DNA of 38,400 nt from Prosthecochloris sp. (GTDB lineage: Bacteria > Bacteroidota > Chlorobiia > Chlorobiales > Chlorobiaceae). Positions 15,032 through 24,225 of the stretch are shown piece by piece. The DNA is taken from NCBI GenBank assembly GCA_004028745.1, contig RAZP01000070.1:1-38400 (forward strand). Direction: 5' to 3'. A model generated the notes under the pieces. It had not been told where the DNA came from, did no database searches, and was given only the letters and a program-made list of their open reading frames with translations. The position numbers were made by a program, and so were the translations under genes. Position 1 is the stretch's first letter, and every line of letters begins with the position of its first letter.

Positions 15032-16105
15032 TCAGGCGGCTGATGAATCCTTGGCGGTTATCTCATCCCGAAACGCCTTCACCAGGCGGCTGACCTTGTC
15101 GACCAGAATCAGAAACGCATCGTGTCCGTAAGACTCGTGAAGGTACTCTATCCTGCAATCGGGAATATGGCGAACCAGCTCTTCCTGCTCCTCTTTCGGG
15201 TAGAGAATATCCGACGTAATGGAGAGCACTTCAACAGGCATGGCAATAGACTCAAGTACTCTCTCATAATCCCCTCTCCCTCTGGACAGATCATGGGTAT
15301 CCATAGCCCTGGTAAGGGTTATGTATGTATTAGCGTCAAAACGGCTAACGAGCTTTTCTCCCTGGTAGCGGAGATAGCTTTCCGCCTGGAAGGTAGCTTC
15401 ATCCCGTTTCTCACGTCCGAAACGTCCCTGAAAGTTCTCGAAACTCCGGTATGAGCACATCGCCATCATGCGGGCTGCCGCCAAACCTCTGGCCGGAGGA
15501 GCATCGGGCGCATACCATCCATCTTTCCAGTCCCGATCCGCAATGATAGCCTGCCGCTGTGCTTCACTTTGGGCGATACACCATGCCGAGTGCCGTCCTG
15601 AAACGCCCATGGGCATAAGCGCTCGTACCCTGTCGGGAAACATGCAGCCCCATTCAAGAACCTGCATTCCCCCGAGAGAAGCCCCGACCACGAGCTTCAC
15701 TTGATCTATACCGAGCTCATCAAGCAACCGCCGCTGCAGTCTGACCATATCCCGGATCGTGATAGCCGGGAAGTCAGGACCGTAACATTTGCCGGTTACA
15801 GGGTTGCGGGAAAGGGGCCCTGTCGTACCATAACAGCTGCCCAGCACATTGCTGCAAATAATAAAATCTTTTGTCTCATCAAAACCCATTTCCTCGCCGA
15901 ACAACCCTTGCCACCACACATCTGCATCGGAAGAACCGGTCAGGGCATGACAGATAAGCACAACATTGTTTCTTTCGCGGTTTAAGGCCCCCCAAGTACG
16001 GTATGCAACGGTAACTTCAGGAAGTTCTCCGCCAAGCTCAAGGCTGAAAGGTTTTCGGCTGATAAAAAAACCAGTCTTTTCAGATATGATATCGATATAC
16101 TCCAT
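15032..16105 (-). CDS. metX: Homoserine O-acetyltransferase
   Basis: A 357-residue alpha/beta-hydrolase-fold enzyme that moves acetyl from acetyl-CoA to homoserine, the first committed step of methionine synthesis by direct sulfhydrylation. 'VTVAYRTWGALN', 'VLICHALTGSSDA', nucleophile Ser in 'VVGASLGGMQVLEWG', catalytic Asp in 'ITSDILYP' and His in 'ESYGHDAFLI' are all present, as is the MetX-typical 'GPDFPAITIRDMVRLQ'. It follows metY by 114 bp on the same strand, giving a metY-metX unit under the upstream SAM riboswitch. Confidence 0.95.
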   Translation of the reverse strand: MEYIDIISEKTGFFISRKPFSLELGGELPEVTVAYRTWGALNRERNNVVLICHALTGSSDADVWWQGLFGEEMGFDETKDFIICSNVLGSCYGTTGPLSRNPVTGKCYGPDFPAITIRDMVRLQRRLLDELGIDQVKLVVGASLGGMQVLEWGCMFPDRVRALMPMGVSGRHSAWCIAQSEAQRQAIIADRDWKDGWYAPDAPPARGLAAARMMAMCSYRSFENFQGRFGREKRDEATFQAESYLRYQGEKLVSRFDANTYITLTRAMDTHDLSRGRGDYERVLESIAMPVEVLSITSDILYPKEEQEELVRHIPDCRIEYLHESYGHDAFLILVDKVSRLVKAFRDEITAKDSSAA

Positions 16106-16219
16106 CCCCGGTTGATTGTTTTCAAAGTTTCTGCTTCATTAGATCCCTTTAATTCTTGGCACCTCCGTTAATTGTCGTGAGTCCCGATTCTATCAGGATA
16201 AACTTCATGGACCGGAGTA

Positions 16220-17518
16220 TCAATGGTGGTGTCCTTTAGAAAAAGCCTGCTCAAAATCCATCTTTATATCGTCAATATGCTCGATTCCTACGGATACCCT
16301 GATCATATCCCTGCCTACACCTGCTGCAGCCTGCTCTTTCTCGCTGAGCTGCTGATGTGTTGTCGAAGCAGGGTGGATCACCAGAGTCTTGGCATCGCCA
16401 ACGTTTGCAAGGTGACTGGCCAGCTTCACGTTGTCTATAAACTGAACGGCCCCTTCGTAGCCTTTTTTTACACCGAACGTCAAAACGCACCCAAAACCGT
16501 TAGTCAGGTATTTTTTTGCGCAGTCATATGTGGGGTGGCTGGACAACCCAGGGTAATTGACCCAGGCAACGGCCGGATGATCCTGCAGCCACAGAGCAAG
16601 AGCCATGGTATTATCCGTGTGACGCTGAGCACGAAGTGATATGGTTTCAAGTCCCTGCAGCAGCAGGAATGAATTGAAAGGACTGATAACCGGACCGAAA
16701 TCCCGAAGTCCTTCCACTCTTGCCCGGATTATAAATGCAAGGTCACCGAACGTTTCGTGAAACTTCAGCCCCTGATATCCCGGTGAAGGGTCTGTAAATA
16801 CAGGAAACTTCCCGCTGCTCCAGTCAAAAGATCCTGCATCGACAATGATCCCTCCCATCGAAGTGCCGTGCCCACCAATCCACTTTGTCGCCGAGCTGAC
16901 CACAATATCCGCACCGTGATCGATCGGCCTGCACAAATATCCCGCACAACCGAAAGTATTATCGACGATAAAAGGAATGCTGTTGTCATGTGCGACTTTT
17001 GCAATTGCCTCAAAATCCGGCACGTGAAACGCCGGGTTTCCTATGGATTCGAGATAAACGGCTCTTGTTGTTTCGTCAATCAGCCCTTCAAACGTTTTTG
17101 GTTTGAGATTTTCTGCAAACTTGACGTTTATCCCCAGCCTGGGAAAAGATACCTTGAACTGGTTATAGGTCCCTCCATACAGAAAACTTGAGGACACAAT
17201 TGAATCACCAGCCTGGCAGAGATTGGTCAGTGCAATAAACTGAGCGGAATGTCCACTTGCCAGAGCAAGTGCAGCTTTGCCTCCCTCAAGAGCCGCCATG
17301 CGTTTTTCAAAAACATCCGTAGTAGGATTCATGAGCCGGGTATAGATATTTCCAGGCTCCTTGAGTGCAAACAGGTTCGCACCGTGTTCTGCGCTGTCAA
17401 AAACATATGAGGTTGTCTGGTAGATAGGAACCGCACGCGAGTTTGTTACAGGATCGGGTTCCTGACCGGCATGAACCTGAAGCGTTTCAAACCTGTAGGA
17501 GGGGTATGACTGACTCAT
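16220..17518 (-). CDS. metY: O-acetylhomoserine sulfhydrylase
   Basis: A 432-residue PLP enzyme of the Cys/Met metabolism family, joining O-acetylhomoserine with sulfide to give homocysteine. It starts MSQSYPSYRFETLQVHAGQE (ATG at 17518; the in-frame extension upstream would cross the riboswitch). 'GNIYTRLMNPTTDVFEKR', 'PFIVDNTFGCAGYLCRPIDH' and the Schiff-base Lys in 'VSSATKWIGGHGTSMGG' identify it, and length (about 430) separates MetY from the roughly 380-residue MetB/MetZ. The use of free sulfide suits a sulfide-oxidising phototroph. Confidence 0.95.
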   Translation of the reverse strand: MSQSYPSYRFETLQVHAGQEPDPVTNSRAVPIYQTTSYVFDSAEHGANLFALKEPGNIYTRLMNPTTDVFEKRMAALEGGKAALALASGHSAQFIALTNLCQAGDSIVSSSFLYGGTYNQFKVSFPRLGINVKFAENLKPKTFEGLIDETTRAVYLESIGNPAFHVPDFEAIAKVAHDNSIPFIVDNTFGCAGYLCRPIDHGADIVVSSATKWIGGHGTSMGGIIVDAGSFDWSSGKFPVFTDPSPGYQGLKFHETFGDLAFIIRARVEGLRDFGPVISPFNSFLLLQGLETISLRAQRHTDNTMALALWLQDHPAVAWVNYPGLSSHPTYDCAKKYLTNGFGCVLTFGVKKGYEGAVQFIDNVKLASHLANVGDAKTLVIHPASTTHQQLSEKEQAAAGVGRDMIRVSVGIEHIDDIKMDFEQAFSKGHHH

Positions 17519-17623
17519 GGTATACGATAATAGATGATTAATGCAATCATCCTGAAGCTGGGGCTGGAAAAAAGAAACCCGGCAGAAGGTAGAAAATGGT
17601 ATGGATACACAGCATGTACATAC

Positions 17624-17727
17624 AATCATCTTCCCCGCACTCTTTGTCCGGGATGGAATTGGCACCAATCGTTAAGACGGTTGCCAAGGCTTCTCAGGGC
17701 CAGTCCCTCCACCTTTCTGGATGATAG
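17624..17727 (-). promoter_or_regulatory. SAM-I (S-box) riboswitch upstream of metY
   Basis: On the minus strand the sequence reads ATCATCCAGAAAGGTGGAGG, GACTGGCCC, GAAGCCTTGGCAACC and GGTGCCAATTCC, closing with GATGAT. These are the conserved S-box parts: P1 arms ATCATC/GATGAT, P2 with the GGTGGAGGGACTGGCCC core, the GGCAACC segment that joins P3, and GGTGCCAATTCC. It lies about 105 bases before the metY start. High S-adenosylmethionine should switch metY-metX off. I see no clear terminator with a T run after it, so translational or transcriptional control is open. Confidence 0.95.
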
Positions 17728-17903
17728 CTTATAAACTCATAAAGAAAGAACAACTCTGGTTGGTCTCAATCTACAACAGAGATTATTATTTTACAAACCG
17801 CCAAGACCCCAAATAAATTGTTTTATTGTGGGTATATCATCAAAAATGACCGATCTCTTCAGGACAATGTGAAACGACCATATCAGGGACTTGCCACTCT
17901 TTC

Positions 17904-19238
17904 ATGAACGCGAGAGAAATAGCACTCCTGACACTACAGGAAACAGAAAAAAACGGAACAAAATCGGAGCAGTCACTTCACCGGCTGCTCCACAAGTACA
18001 AGCCCGGCAAAAACGACACTTCTCTTGCCACCGAGCTTGTTAACGGCACCCTGCGGTTCCGGCTCAGGCTTGACTTCGCAATAAGCCGCTGTTACCATCA
18101 TGACTTCAAAAAGGCTGCTCCCGTGCTGCGGAACATACTGCGCCTTGGAACCTACCAGCTGCTTTTCCTTGATAAAATCCCCGGATGGGCTGCCGTTGAC
18201 GAGTGCGTCAAATTAGCGAGGAAATACAAGGGACGCCACATTGCCGGAATTGTCAACGGGGTGCTGCGCAAAATCGCATCAGAGCCGACGTCACTTGAAA
18301 CGATCCTCGAAAAGAAACCTTTGCCTGAACGCCTTTCAATTGAACACTCACATCCCGAATGGCTCGTCAGACGTTGGCTGGAATTTTACGGCGAAGAAAA
18401 AACAAGGACGATACTTGCCTGTAATAATAAATCTCCTCTGACAGCGTTGCGCATCAACACCCTGAAAACCTCTTTTGCAACCATGAGCGCAGCCCTGAAA
18501 GATGCATCGGTCACCTACAATACCGCCGTGCCTGGACAGTTTATTCTGACAAAAGATTTCAATGCTTGTGAACCGTTTATCCACCTTGGACTGTTCACTG
18601 TGCAAAACCCGACCCAGGCCCTGCCGTGCCTGCTGTTGAATCCGCTGCCGGGCGATACCATATTGGATATGTGTGCCGCACCCGGCGGAAAGGCAACTTT
18701 TATGGCCGAGCTGATGCAGAACAAGGGAAGTATCGTAGCTGTCGACCGTTATCCAAACAAATGCAAAAAGATCATGGAGCGTGCCGATGCACTCGGTATA
18801 ACGATCATTCAAACCGTTGCTGAAGATGCAAGAACGATACGTCCGGAGAAACCGCCAACCGCAATTCTCCTCGATGCCCCATGTACCGGGACCGGTGTCC
18901 TCGGCAGAAAAGCCGAACTCAGATGGAGGACTTCACCGCAAAAGCTCGAAGAACTGACTGCTTTTCAGGTCGAACTTCTCGATCACGCGGCAGAGCTGTT
19001 GCAACCCGGAGGTGTCCTGGTCTATTCCACTTGCTCCGTGGAACCTGAAGAAAACGCACTCCAGATAAATCGTTTTCTCGAACGCCATCCTGATTTCTCG
19101 AGGGAAGCACCTCCTTCGTCGCTCCCACTGGCAACATCCAGCGCCGTGACATCGGAACCCGGAGCCTCCCTTACCCTCCCCGGCGAACGAGAAGGATTCG
19201 ATGGCGGCTTTGCACAACGTTTGAGAAAGAACCGTTGA
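17904..19238 (+). CDS. rsmB: 16S rRNA (cytosine-967-C5)-methyltransferase
   Basis: A 444-residue protein with an N-terminal NusB-like RNA-binding domain (about residues 1-140, including 'ELVNGTLRFRLRLD' and 'RHIAGIVNGVLRKI') and a C-terminal Rossmann methyltransferase. SAM-binding 'DMCAAPGGKATFMAELM', catalytic Cys in 'LLDAPCTGTGVLGRK', and the second Cys in 'LVYSTCSVEPEENALQI' are the RsmB/Sun pattern. It methylates C967 of 16S rRNA. It is followed by a gap with dispersed repeats before xerD. Confidence 0.94.
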   Translation: MNAREIALLTLQETEKNGTKSEQSLHRLLHKYKPGKNDTSLATELVNGTLRFRLRLDFAISRCYHHDFKKAAPVLRNILRLGTYQLLFLDKIPGWAAVDECVKLARKYKGRHIAGIVNGVLRKIASEPTSLETILEKKPLPERLSIEHSHPEWLVRRWLEFYGEEKTRTILACNNKSPLTALRINTLKTSFATMSAALKDASVTYNTAVPGQFILTKDFNACEPFIHLGLFTVQNPTQALPCLLLNPLPGDTILDMCAAPGGKATFMAELMQNKGSIVAVDRYPNKCKKIMERADALGITIIQTVAEDARTIRPEKPPTAILLDAPCTGTGVLGRKAELRWRTSPQKLEELTAFQVELLDHAAELLQPGGVLVYSTCSVEPEENALQINRFLERHPDFSREAPPSSLPLATSSAVTSEPGASLTLPGEREGFDGGFAQRLRKNR

Positions 19239-19380
19239 ACCGTTGATTTGTTGACCCCGACATGTCGGGATTGTTGAATCTGTAGTGGCGAAATATCTTT
19301 TGCCTGTATGAGTCTATAGAGTCAACACAAAACATGGCAAGCTTTTTTGACTTTTTACTTTTGAATTTTGACTTTGCCTG
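19236..19380 (+). repeat. Dispersed intergenic repeat segments between rsmB and xerD
   Basis: GTTGATTTGTTGACCCCGAC, ATGTCGGGATTGT, and a T-rich TTTTGACTTTTTACTTTTGA stretch. The first pair recurs at 20302-20345 after xerD, the T-rich one near 10286 and 20451. Confidence 0.75.
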
Positions 19381-19382
19381 TA

Positions 19383-20297
19383 ATGCAAATTCTGAAAGAA
19401 CCTTATAGAGAACATCTCGAGAGCTTTATCAACTACTTGACGCTGGAAAGAAATTTCTCTCCGCATACGAAGGCGTCTTACAGAAACGATCTCAATCGCT
19501 ATCTCTTGTATGTACAAAGCCTCGAAAAAACGGTTATGGAAATCATCTTGACCGACATACAGAAATTCATACTGGAACTCCATAACGCGGGGCTTGAAAC
19601 ACGTTCCGTAGCAAGAAATATTTCCGCCATCCGCTCTTTTCATAAGTTTCTCGTGCGAGAAAATATCCTTCAGGTTAACGCAACAGAAAACCTTCATCAG
19701 CCGAAACCCGCACTGCATTTGCCGACAGTACTAACTGTTGACGAGGTTTTCAAGCTCCTTGACGCCCCGCTTCTCGAAGCTCCACCGGGCAAATACCGGC
19801 TACGGGACAAGGCGCTTCTTGAATTTCTCTATGCAACGGGGGTAAGGGTGAGCGAACTTGTCAATCTTCAGCAGAGCAACTGTTACTTCGATGCCGGTTT
19901 CGCACGCATTTTCGGCAAAGGATCAAAAGAGCGTCTTGTTCCTGTCGGGCGCACTGCAACAGAATGGGTAAGACGTTACCAGCAGGAACTGCGGCTGAAT
20001 ATATCATGCCGTGAATCCGGGGATTACCTTTTCCTCAATGCGCGGGGAAAAAAACTGTCCCGAATGTCAGCCTATACCATTGTTCGCCATCACAGTACAG
20101 CGGCGGGTATCACAAAAAAAATAAGTCCACACACCCTTCGGCACACCTTCGCAACACATCTGCTGGAAGGCGGGGCGGATCTGAGAGCGGTGCAGGAAAT
20201 GCTGGGACACAGCTCCATAATCGCCACACAAATCTACACCCACATCGACCGCGCATTTGTCAAAGAAGTGCACAAGACGTTTCATCCCAGAGGGTGA
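19383..20297 (+). CDS. xerD: Tyrosine recombinase XerC/XerD type
   Basis: A 304-residue site-specific recombinase. The N-terminal SAM-like DNA-binding domain has 'LTLERNFSPHTKASYRNDLN' and 'NISAIRSFHKFLV'. The catalytic domain carries Arg in 'ATGVRVSELVNL', Lys in 'GKGSKERLVPVG', His-x-x-Arg in 'SPHTLRHTFATHLL', His in 'EMLGHSSI' and the nucleophile Tyr in 'TQIYTHIDR'. Xer proteins resolve chromosome dimers at dif. Size and context (between rsmB and rtcB, no att-like repeats) point to the housekeeping enzyme rather than a phage integrase; XerC against XerD cannot be decided surely. The ATG at 19383 is preferred over the TTG at 19368. Confidence 0.9.
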   Translation: MQILKEPYREHLESFINYLTLERNFSPHTKASYRNDLNRYLLYVQSLEKTVMEIILTDIQKFILELHNAGLETRSVARNISAIRSFHKFLVRENILQVNATENLHQPKPALHLPTVLTVDEVFKLLDAPLLEAPPGKYRLRDKALLEFLYATGVRVSELVNLQQSNCYFDAGFARIFGKGSKERLVPVGRTATEWVRRYQQELRLNISCRESGDYLFLNARGKKLSRMSAYTIVRHHSTAAGITKKISPHTLRHTFATHLLEGGADLRAVQEMLGHSSIIATQIYTHIDRAFVKEVHKTFHPRG

Positions 20298-20301
20298 AAC
20301 C

Positions 20302-20345
20302 CTGTTGAACTGTTGATTTGTTGACCCCGACATGTCGGGATTGTC
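20302..20345 (+). repeat. Dispersed repeat after xerD
   Basis: Second copy of GTTGATTTGTTGACCCCGAC and ATGTCGGGATTGT, the same as the segment after rsmB. Confidence 0.75.
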
Positions 20346-20485
20346 GGGCAGACACATGGGTCTGCCCCTACATTTCTGGCTTCGGGTTTCTTGATTCTTG
20401 CTTCATTCCATGAGGACCGCGAGTTTGCTACAATACGCTCACGATAAATTTTTGCCTTTTTACTTTTGAATTTTGACTTTCTCTC

Positions 20486-20734
20486 GTACTCAGCGAAGCG
20501 GTAATCGTACTCGTAATCGGAAAAAGGAATTAACATTACGATTACGATTACGATTACGATTACGATTACGATTACGATTACGATTACGATTACGATTACG
20601 ATTACGATTACGATTACGATTACGGAAAGATATCAGGATACTGAAAAAACAGGCAAGTTGTTTTTCAAACCGTTACTTGCCGCCTGTTCCCTATTACTTT
20701 CCGAATCCTGACTTTTACCTTTTGAATTTTGACT
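20486..20734 (+). repeat. Large dispersed repeat block with hexamer tract (copy B)
   Basis: Near-identical to 10053-10310 in both flanks; the hexamer tract is two units shorter. It lies between xerD and the 3' end of rtcB. The 93-codon frame across it is translated repeat and not a gene. Confidence 0.9.
20536..20624 (+). repeat. TTACGA hexanucleotide microsatellite, about 14.8 units
   Basis: 89 bp of perfect TTACGA units inside copy B of the dispersed block. Confidence 0.97.
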
Positions 20735-20740
20735 TTGCTC

Positions 20741-22153
20741 TTATCCTTTTATAACCCCTACCGGTTTCAGAAAAGCAACTTTCGTGGAGATACCGGCATT
20801 GACAACCGTATCCACAACATCATGGACGTCTTTGTAGGCTTGCGGGGCCTCCTCGGCTAAGCCTTTCATCGAGCCTGCCTGTACGGCAATTCCTTCGGAT
20901 GCAAGTTTTTTCTTGAGCTGTTCTCCCTGCACCATCTTTTTAGTTCTTGTACGCGACATTCTTCTTCCGGCACCGTGACAGCACGAACCAAGCGACTCAA
21001 CGAGAGCCCGTTCACTGCCAAGCAGAACAAAAGATCCCGTTCCCATACTGCCCGGAATAATTACCGGCTGATGAGGAAAAGCCCTGGTCGCACCTTTGCG
21101 GTGCACAAGCATCATTTTTTCTTTCCCGGCATCACGATGTTTCTCAAGTCCTGCAACATTGTGACAAACATCATAAACAATCCGAAGGCTGCTGGAAGCA
21201 AAGATTTTCTCCCAACTTCGCCTGATCTCCCAGGTGATAAGCTGACGGTTAGCCCAGGCAAAGTTCGCCGCCGCAGACATCGCATGAAAATAATTCTGCC
21301 CTTCGGTTGAACGAAACGGAACACATGCAAGCTCTCTGTCCGGGACCTTGATACCGTAACGCGGCATAGCCGTCTCCATTACTTTCAGGTAATCGGATGC
21401 AGTCTGGTGCCCCAGTCCCCTTGAACCCGTATGAATCTGCAGCACGACCTTGCCCTCGGCAAGCCCGAGCGATTCAGCTGCATCATGATCGTAAACGGTT
21501 TCCACACAGTCAATTTCGATAAAATGGTTTCCTGCCCCCAAGGTACCAAGCTGATCCATACCGCGAGCCTTAGCTTTTCGTGACACAGCTTCCGGGTCGG
21601 CATAAGGAGACATCCCCCCGGACTCCTGTGTACGCAGATCATCTTCATCGCCATAACCGAACCCCACCATTCCGGCCGCACCATTTTTGAGCAGTATATC
21701 GAGTTCTTTTTCGCTGAACGCTATCCTGTTGCCATGCCCTACACCTGAAGGAACTTCACGATAAATCTCGTTGGCAAGAATGGATATTTTTTCCCGGATA
21801 TCATCATAGAGTATGTCGCTTTTCAGCAGCCTTACTCCGCAATTGATATCATAACCGATACCTCCGGGCGATATAACCCCTTTTTCCGGCTCAAAAGCCG
21901 CAACCCCACCTATAGGAAATCCGTATCCTTCATGGATGTCAGGCATGGCGAGGGCATATTTCCGGATTCCTGGCAACATGGCAACATGAACCAGCTGCTG
22001 CAACGAACGGTCGGCAAATATCTGATCGAGCATAGCTTCGGAAGCGTAAAATCTTGCCGGCACAAGCATACCCTTCACCGTGTCGGCAGGAATTTCCCAC
22101 AGCCACGGATTTATTTGAAACAAATCACCTTTCGTCAACGAAACCACGGCCAT
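20741..22153 (-). CDS. rtcB: RNA ligase RtcB (3'-phosphate/5'-hydroxyl joining)
   Basis: A 470-residue RtcB protein. It joins 2',3'-cyclic phosphate or 3'-phosphate ends to 5'-hydroxyl RNA ends with GTP and Mn2+. Signatures: 'ALAMPDIHEGYGFPIGGVAA', 'SPGGIGYDINCGVRLL' with the metal-binding Cys, 'LGAGNHFIEID', 'IHTGSRGLGHQ', and 'PGSMGTGSFVLLG' followed by 'CHGAGRRMSRT', which surrounds the guanylated His. Its ATG follows the stop of the TPR gene directly, so the two are cotranscribed. Archease, the RtcB activator, is encoded at 28499-28900. Confidence 0.96.
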   Translation of the reverse strand: MAVVSLTKGDLFQINPWLWEIPADTVKGMLVPARFYASEAMLDQIFADRSLQQLVHVAMLPGIRKYALAMPDIHEGYGFPIGGVAAFEPEKGVISPGGIGYDINCGVRLLKSDILYDDIREKISILANEIYREVPSGVGHGNRIAFSEKELDILLKNGAAGMVGFGYGDEDDLRTQESGGMSPYADPEAVSRKAKARGMDQLGTLGAGNHFIEIDCVETVYDHDAAESLGLAEGKVVLQIHTGSRGLGHQTASDYLKVMETAMPRYGIKVPDRELACVPFRSTEGQNYFHAMSAAANFAWANRQLITWEIRRSWEKIFASSSLRIVYDVCHNVAGLEKHRDAGKEKMMLVHRKGATRAFPHQPVIIPGSMGTGSFVLLGSERALVESLGSCCHGAGRRMSRTRTKKMVQGEQLKKKLASEGIAVQAGSMKGLAEEAPQAYKDVHDVVDTVVNAGISTKVAFLKPVGVIKG

Positions 22154-22672
22154 CTATTTGACGCCCCCCATTTTTTCAAGCCATGCTGCTGCTTTTTTAT
22201 TTCCGAGCTCCGCTGCCTTACGGATATCGGCAACAGCCCGACTGGTGTCTTTCAGGGCCAGCCTGGCGAGTCCCCTTCGATAGTATGCTTTCGCGTAATC
22301 ATCTTTAAGCTCGATTGCCTTTGAATAATCCGCTATTGCCTCGGGGAGCCTGTTCAGTTCATAGTGCGCTTTTCCTCTCCGATAATACGCCTTGCGATAG
22401 TCCTTTCTTAGAGTTATGGCTCTGTTAAAACCGTCCCGTGCTTCGTCATACTTTTCAAGTTTGAACAAAGCCTTGGCATAATGATAATGTGCCTTTGGAT
22501 TGTGAGGGTCAAGTGCAACAGCGCTGTTGAAACTTTTCAGGGCTTCATCATATTCCTCCAGGTCATAATGAGCCTTGCCTTCATCCATCAGCGTCTCGAC
22601 TGATTCGGCAAAAACCGGGCCTGACAAAACCAGCAAAAGCAGGAAAAGCATATAAAAAAAATAAGCTCGCAT
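22154..22672 (-). CDS. Secreted or periplasmic TPR protein
   Basis: A 172-residue protein with an N-terminal signal peptide (MRAYFFYMLFLLLLVLSGPV, then FAES as a likely cleavage site) and about four tetratricopeptide repeats covering residues 25-160, for example 'AHYDLEEYDEALKSFNSAVA' and 'AYYRRGLARLALKDTSRAVA'. TPRs mediate protein contacts. AGGAGA lies nine bases before the ATG. It is the gene directly upstream of rtcB, yet export puts the product in another compartment from RtcB, so the link is likely transcriptional only. Confidence 0.9.
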   Translation of the reverse strand: MRAYFFYMLFLLLLVLSGPVFAESVETLMDEGKAHYDLEEYDEALKSFNSAVALDPHNPKAHYHYAKALFKLEKYDEARDGFNRAITLRKDYRKAYYRRGKAHYELNRLPEAIADYSKAIELKDDYAKAYYRRGLARLALKDTSRAVADIRKAAELGNKKAAAWLEKMGGVK

Positions 22673-22741
22673 GATTGTTAATCTCCTGTTAATGTTGATT
22701 AAAGGGCACCTCTGTTAATTAGTTACGCCCACCACATCCTT

Positions 22742-24160
22742 TCATCGTTCAGCAATACCGCCAAGATAGTCGTCACTGAAATCAACCCGGAGCTCAAGCC
22801 ACATGGGAAGATGATCGGACATCTGATAGGTTCTCCACGTAGGATAGGTAAGCCTGGTCTTACCCACCTCTCCGGCATAATACCGTTCATCCTCTTTGTC
22901 TGGATCATCGCCACCTGCCCTGAACACATATTTGAAGAAATCGAATATCCCCGCGTTTCCCACATCGATGCAAACACCTCCCCTCTGTCTGCCGGCAGAT
23001 CTTTCCCAGTAGGCCATCTGGTCGTAGGCTTTATCCCTCCTGACGTTGCTTCCCTCGGGAATCTCCCTAAGCTCAGAGGGAATGCAAAAACCGTTCGAAT
23101 GCAGTGACTCCCATGTGGAATGATTTTTTCCGATGATATTGAAATCACCAAGCACAAAAAAGAAGTTTTCCGCATCCGAATCGTTCTCGTTTTTCGCCCG
23201 TTTCGCAAGAAACTTTGTAAGTTTCCGTATTTCCTGATTCCGCCTTTCAAGGCCCTCCGAGCCGGAGCCATAGTAAATATGCACGGTACACAGGATAAAT
23301 TTCAGCCACCCCGACTGAAAGGTTACCAGAAAAGGAGTACGGGCAAATTGCAGTGCGTTTCCCTTGATAAGATCATCCGGAAAAAGAAGCACTGCTTTTT
23401 CGCAGAAAAAAGGCACAGAGGAATCGTCAGGCAAGACCCGGACGCCGTTATCATCGCGCACCACTTCCATACCTTTTTTCAGAAGAAGCCTGCTTCCTGC
23501 AGGCAATATCATCTTCGTCCGCTCTGGCAAGTCAATGAAAAGATTTTCGGAAAGTCTGACCTTGTCACCGGATTTTCTGGTTTTAATCTTCTGCGGAAGA
23601 CCGAGACCGGTCTCAGGCGGCAGCTCAAGCGAGAGACCTGAAGGGTCCTGAAGGCCATTATGGTGCGACGATGTGATTTTTTCTTTTTCAGCAAGAGTGA
23701 TTTCACCGGCAATATTGGTAAAACGAACTTTATTGTTGTTGTAGACAAAAACCATTCGTTCCCTGTTTCCCGGCCTGCCTTCGGTAACATCGGTAGCGAT
23801 ATAACTCCATTCATGTTTTCCCAGAATCCCGATAACAGCATTGAGCGCCCCGAGGTCTTCACGAACTTCCTGGAGTGCAATCAGATCAAAATGCGAGATG
23901 ATCTCGGCAATATAATAGAGAGACTCTTTGAGCCGGCCTCCATACTTTTTCGTATCGAATTCCCGGATGTTCCAGGTTGCAATACGCAACCACTGCGCAT
24001 CGTTGCGGTCATGGGCACATACATTCTGCCGTCCGTCTCCGTAAATATGGTCGTTCAAGGCCGAGCGCAAATCAACAAGCTTGCCTGCGATTCTTTTTTT
24101 CCAGATTTTTCGTTCAGGCGTATCGGATTTTCTGGGCTTTAGGTAGGTATAAAAAGGCAT
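22742..24160 (-). CDS. Endonuclease/exonuclease/phosphatase family protein
   Basis: A 472-residue protein of the EEP (DNase I-like) fold: 'RIATWNIREFDTKKYGG' with the metal-site Asn, 'DLIALQEVRED' with the catalytic Glu, 'FVLGDFNIIGKN' with Asp/Asn, and 'YQMSDHLPMWLEL' with the terminal Asp-His pair. All active-site parts are present, so a phosphodiesterase acting on nucleic acid or a small phosphate ester is expected; the substrate is unknown. A central insertion of about 120 residues (near 165-285) is unlike compact family members. The ATG at 24160 follows AGGAGA; an ATG at 24187 is in frame. Confidence 0.85.
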   Translation of the reverse strand: MPFYTYLKPRKSDTPERKIWKKRIAGKLVDLRSALNDHIYGDGRQNVCAHDRNDAQWLRIATWNIREFDTKKYGGRLKESLYYIAEIISHFDLIALQEVREDLGALNAVIGILGKHEWSYIATDVTEGRPGNRERMVFVYNNNKVRFTNIAGEITLAEKEKITSSHHNGLQDPSGLSLELPPETGLGLPQKIKTRKSGDKVRLSENLFIDLPERTKMILPAGSRLLLKKGMEVVRDDNGVRVLPDDSSVPFFCEKAVLLFPDDLIKGNALQFARTPFLVTFQSGWLKFILCTVHIYYGSGSEGLERRNQEIRKLTKFLAKRAKNENDSDAENFFFVLGDFNIIGKNHSTWESLHSNGFCIPSELREIPEGSNVRRDKAYDQMAYWERSAGRQRGGVCIDVGNAGIFDFFKYVFRAGGDDPDKEDERYYAGEVGKTRLTYPTWRTYQMSDHLPMWLELRVDFSDDYLGGIAER

Positions 24161-24225
24161 GATCGTTTCTCCTGGTTTTCCGTTCAATATGCGGCAGGGA
24201 AAAGTGCAGGTTACAAGCGGAGAAG

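Noticed and set aside
17534..17734. Small plus-strand frame upstream of rsmB
   Set aside because: It overlaps the SAM riboswitch on the minus strand, whose conserved elements explain the sequence.
19383..20297. XerD-type recombinase as the integrase of the radC cassette
   Set aside because: It lies 11 kb away between housekeeping genes, has XerC/D length and motifs, and nothing links it to the cassette ends.
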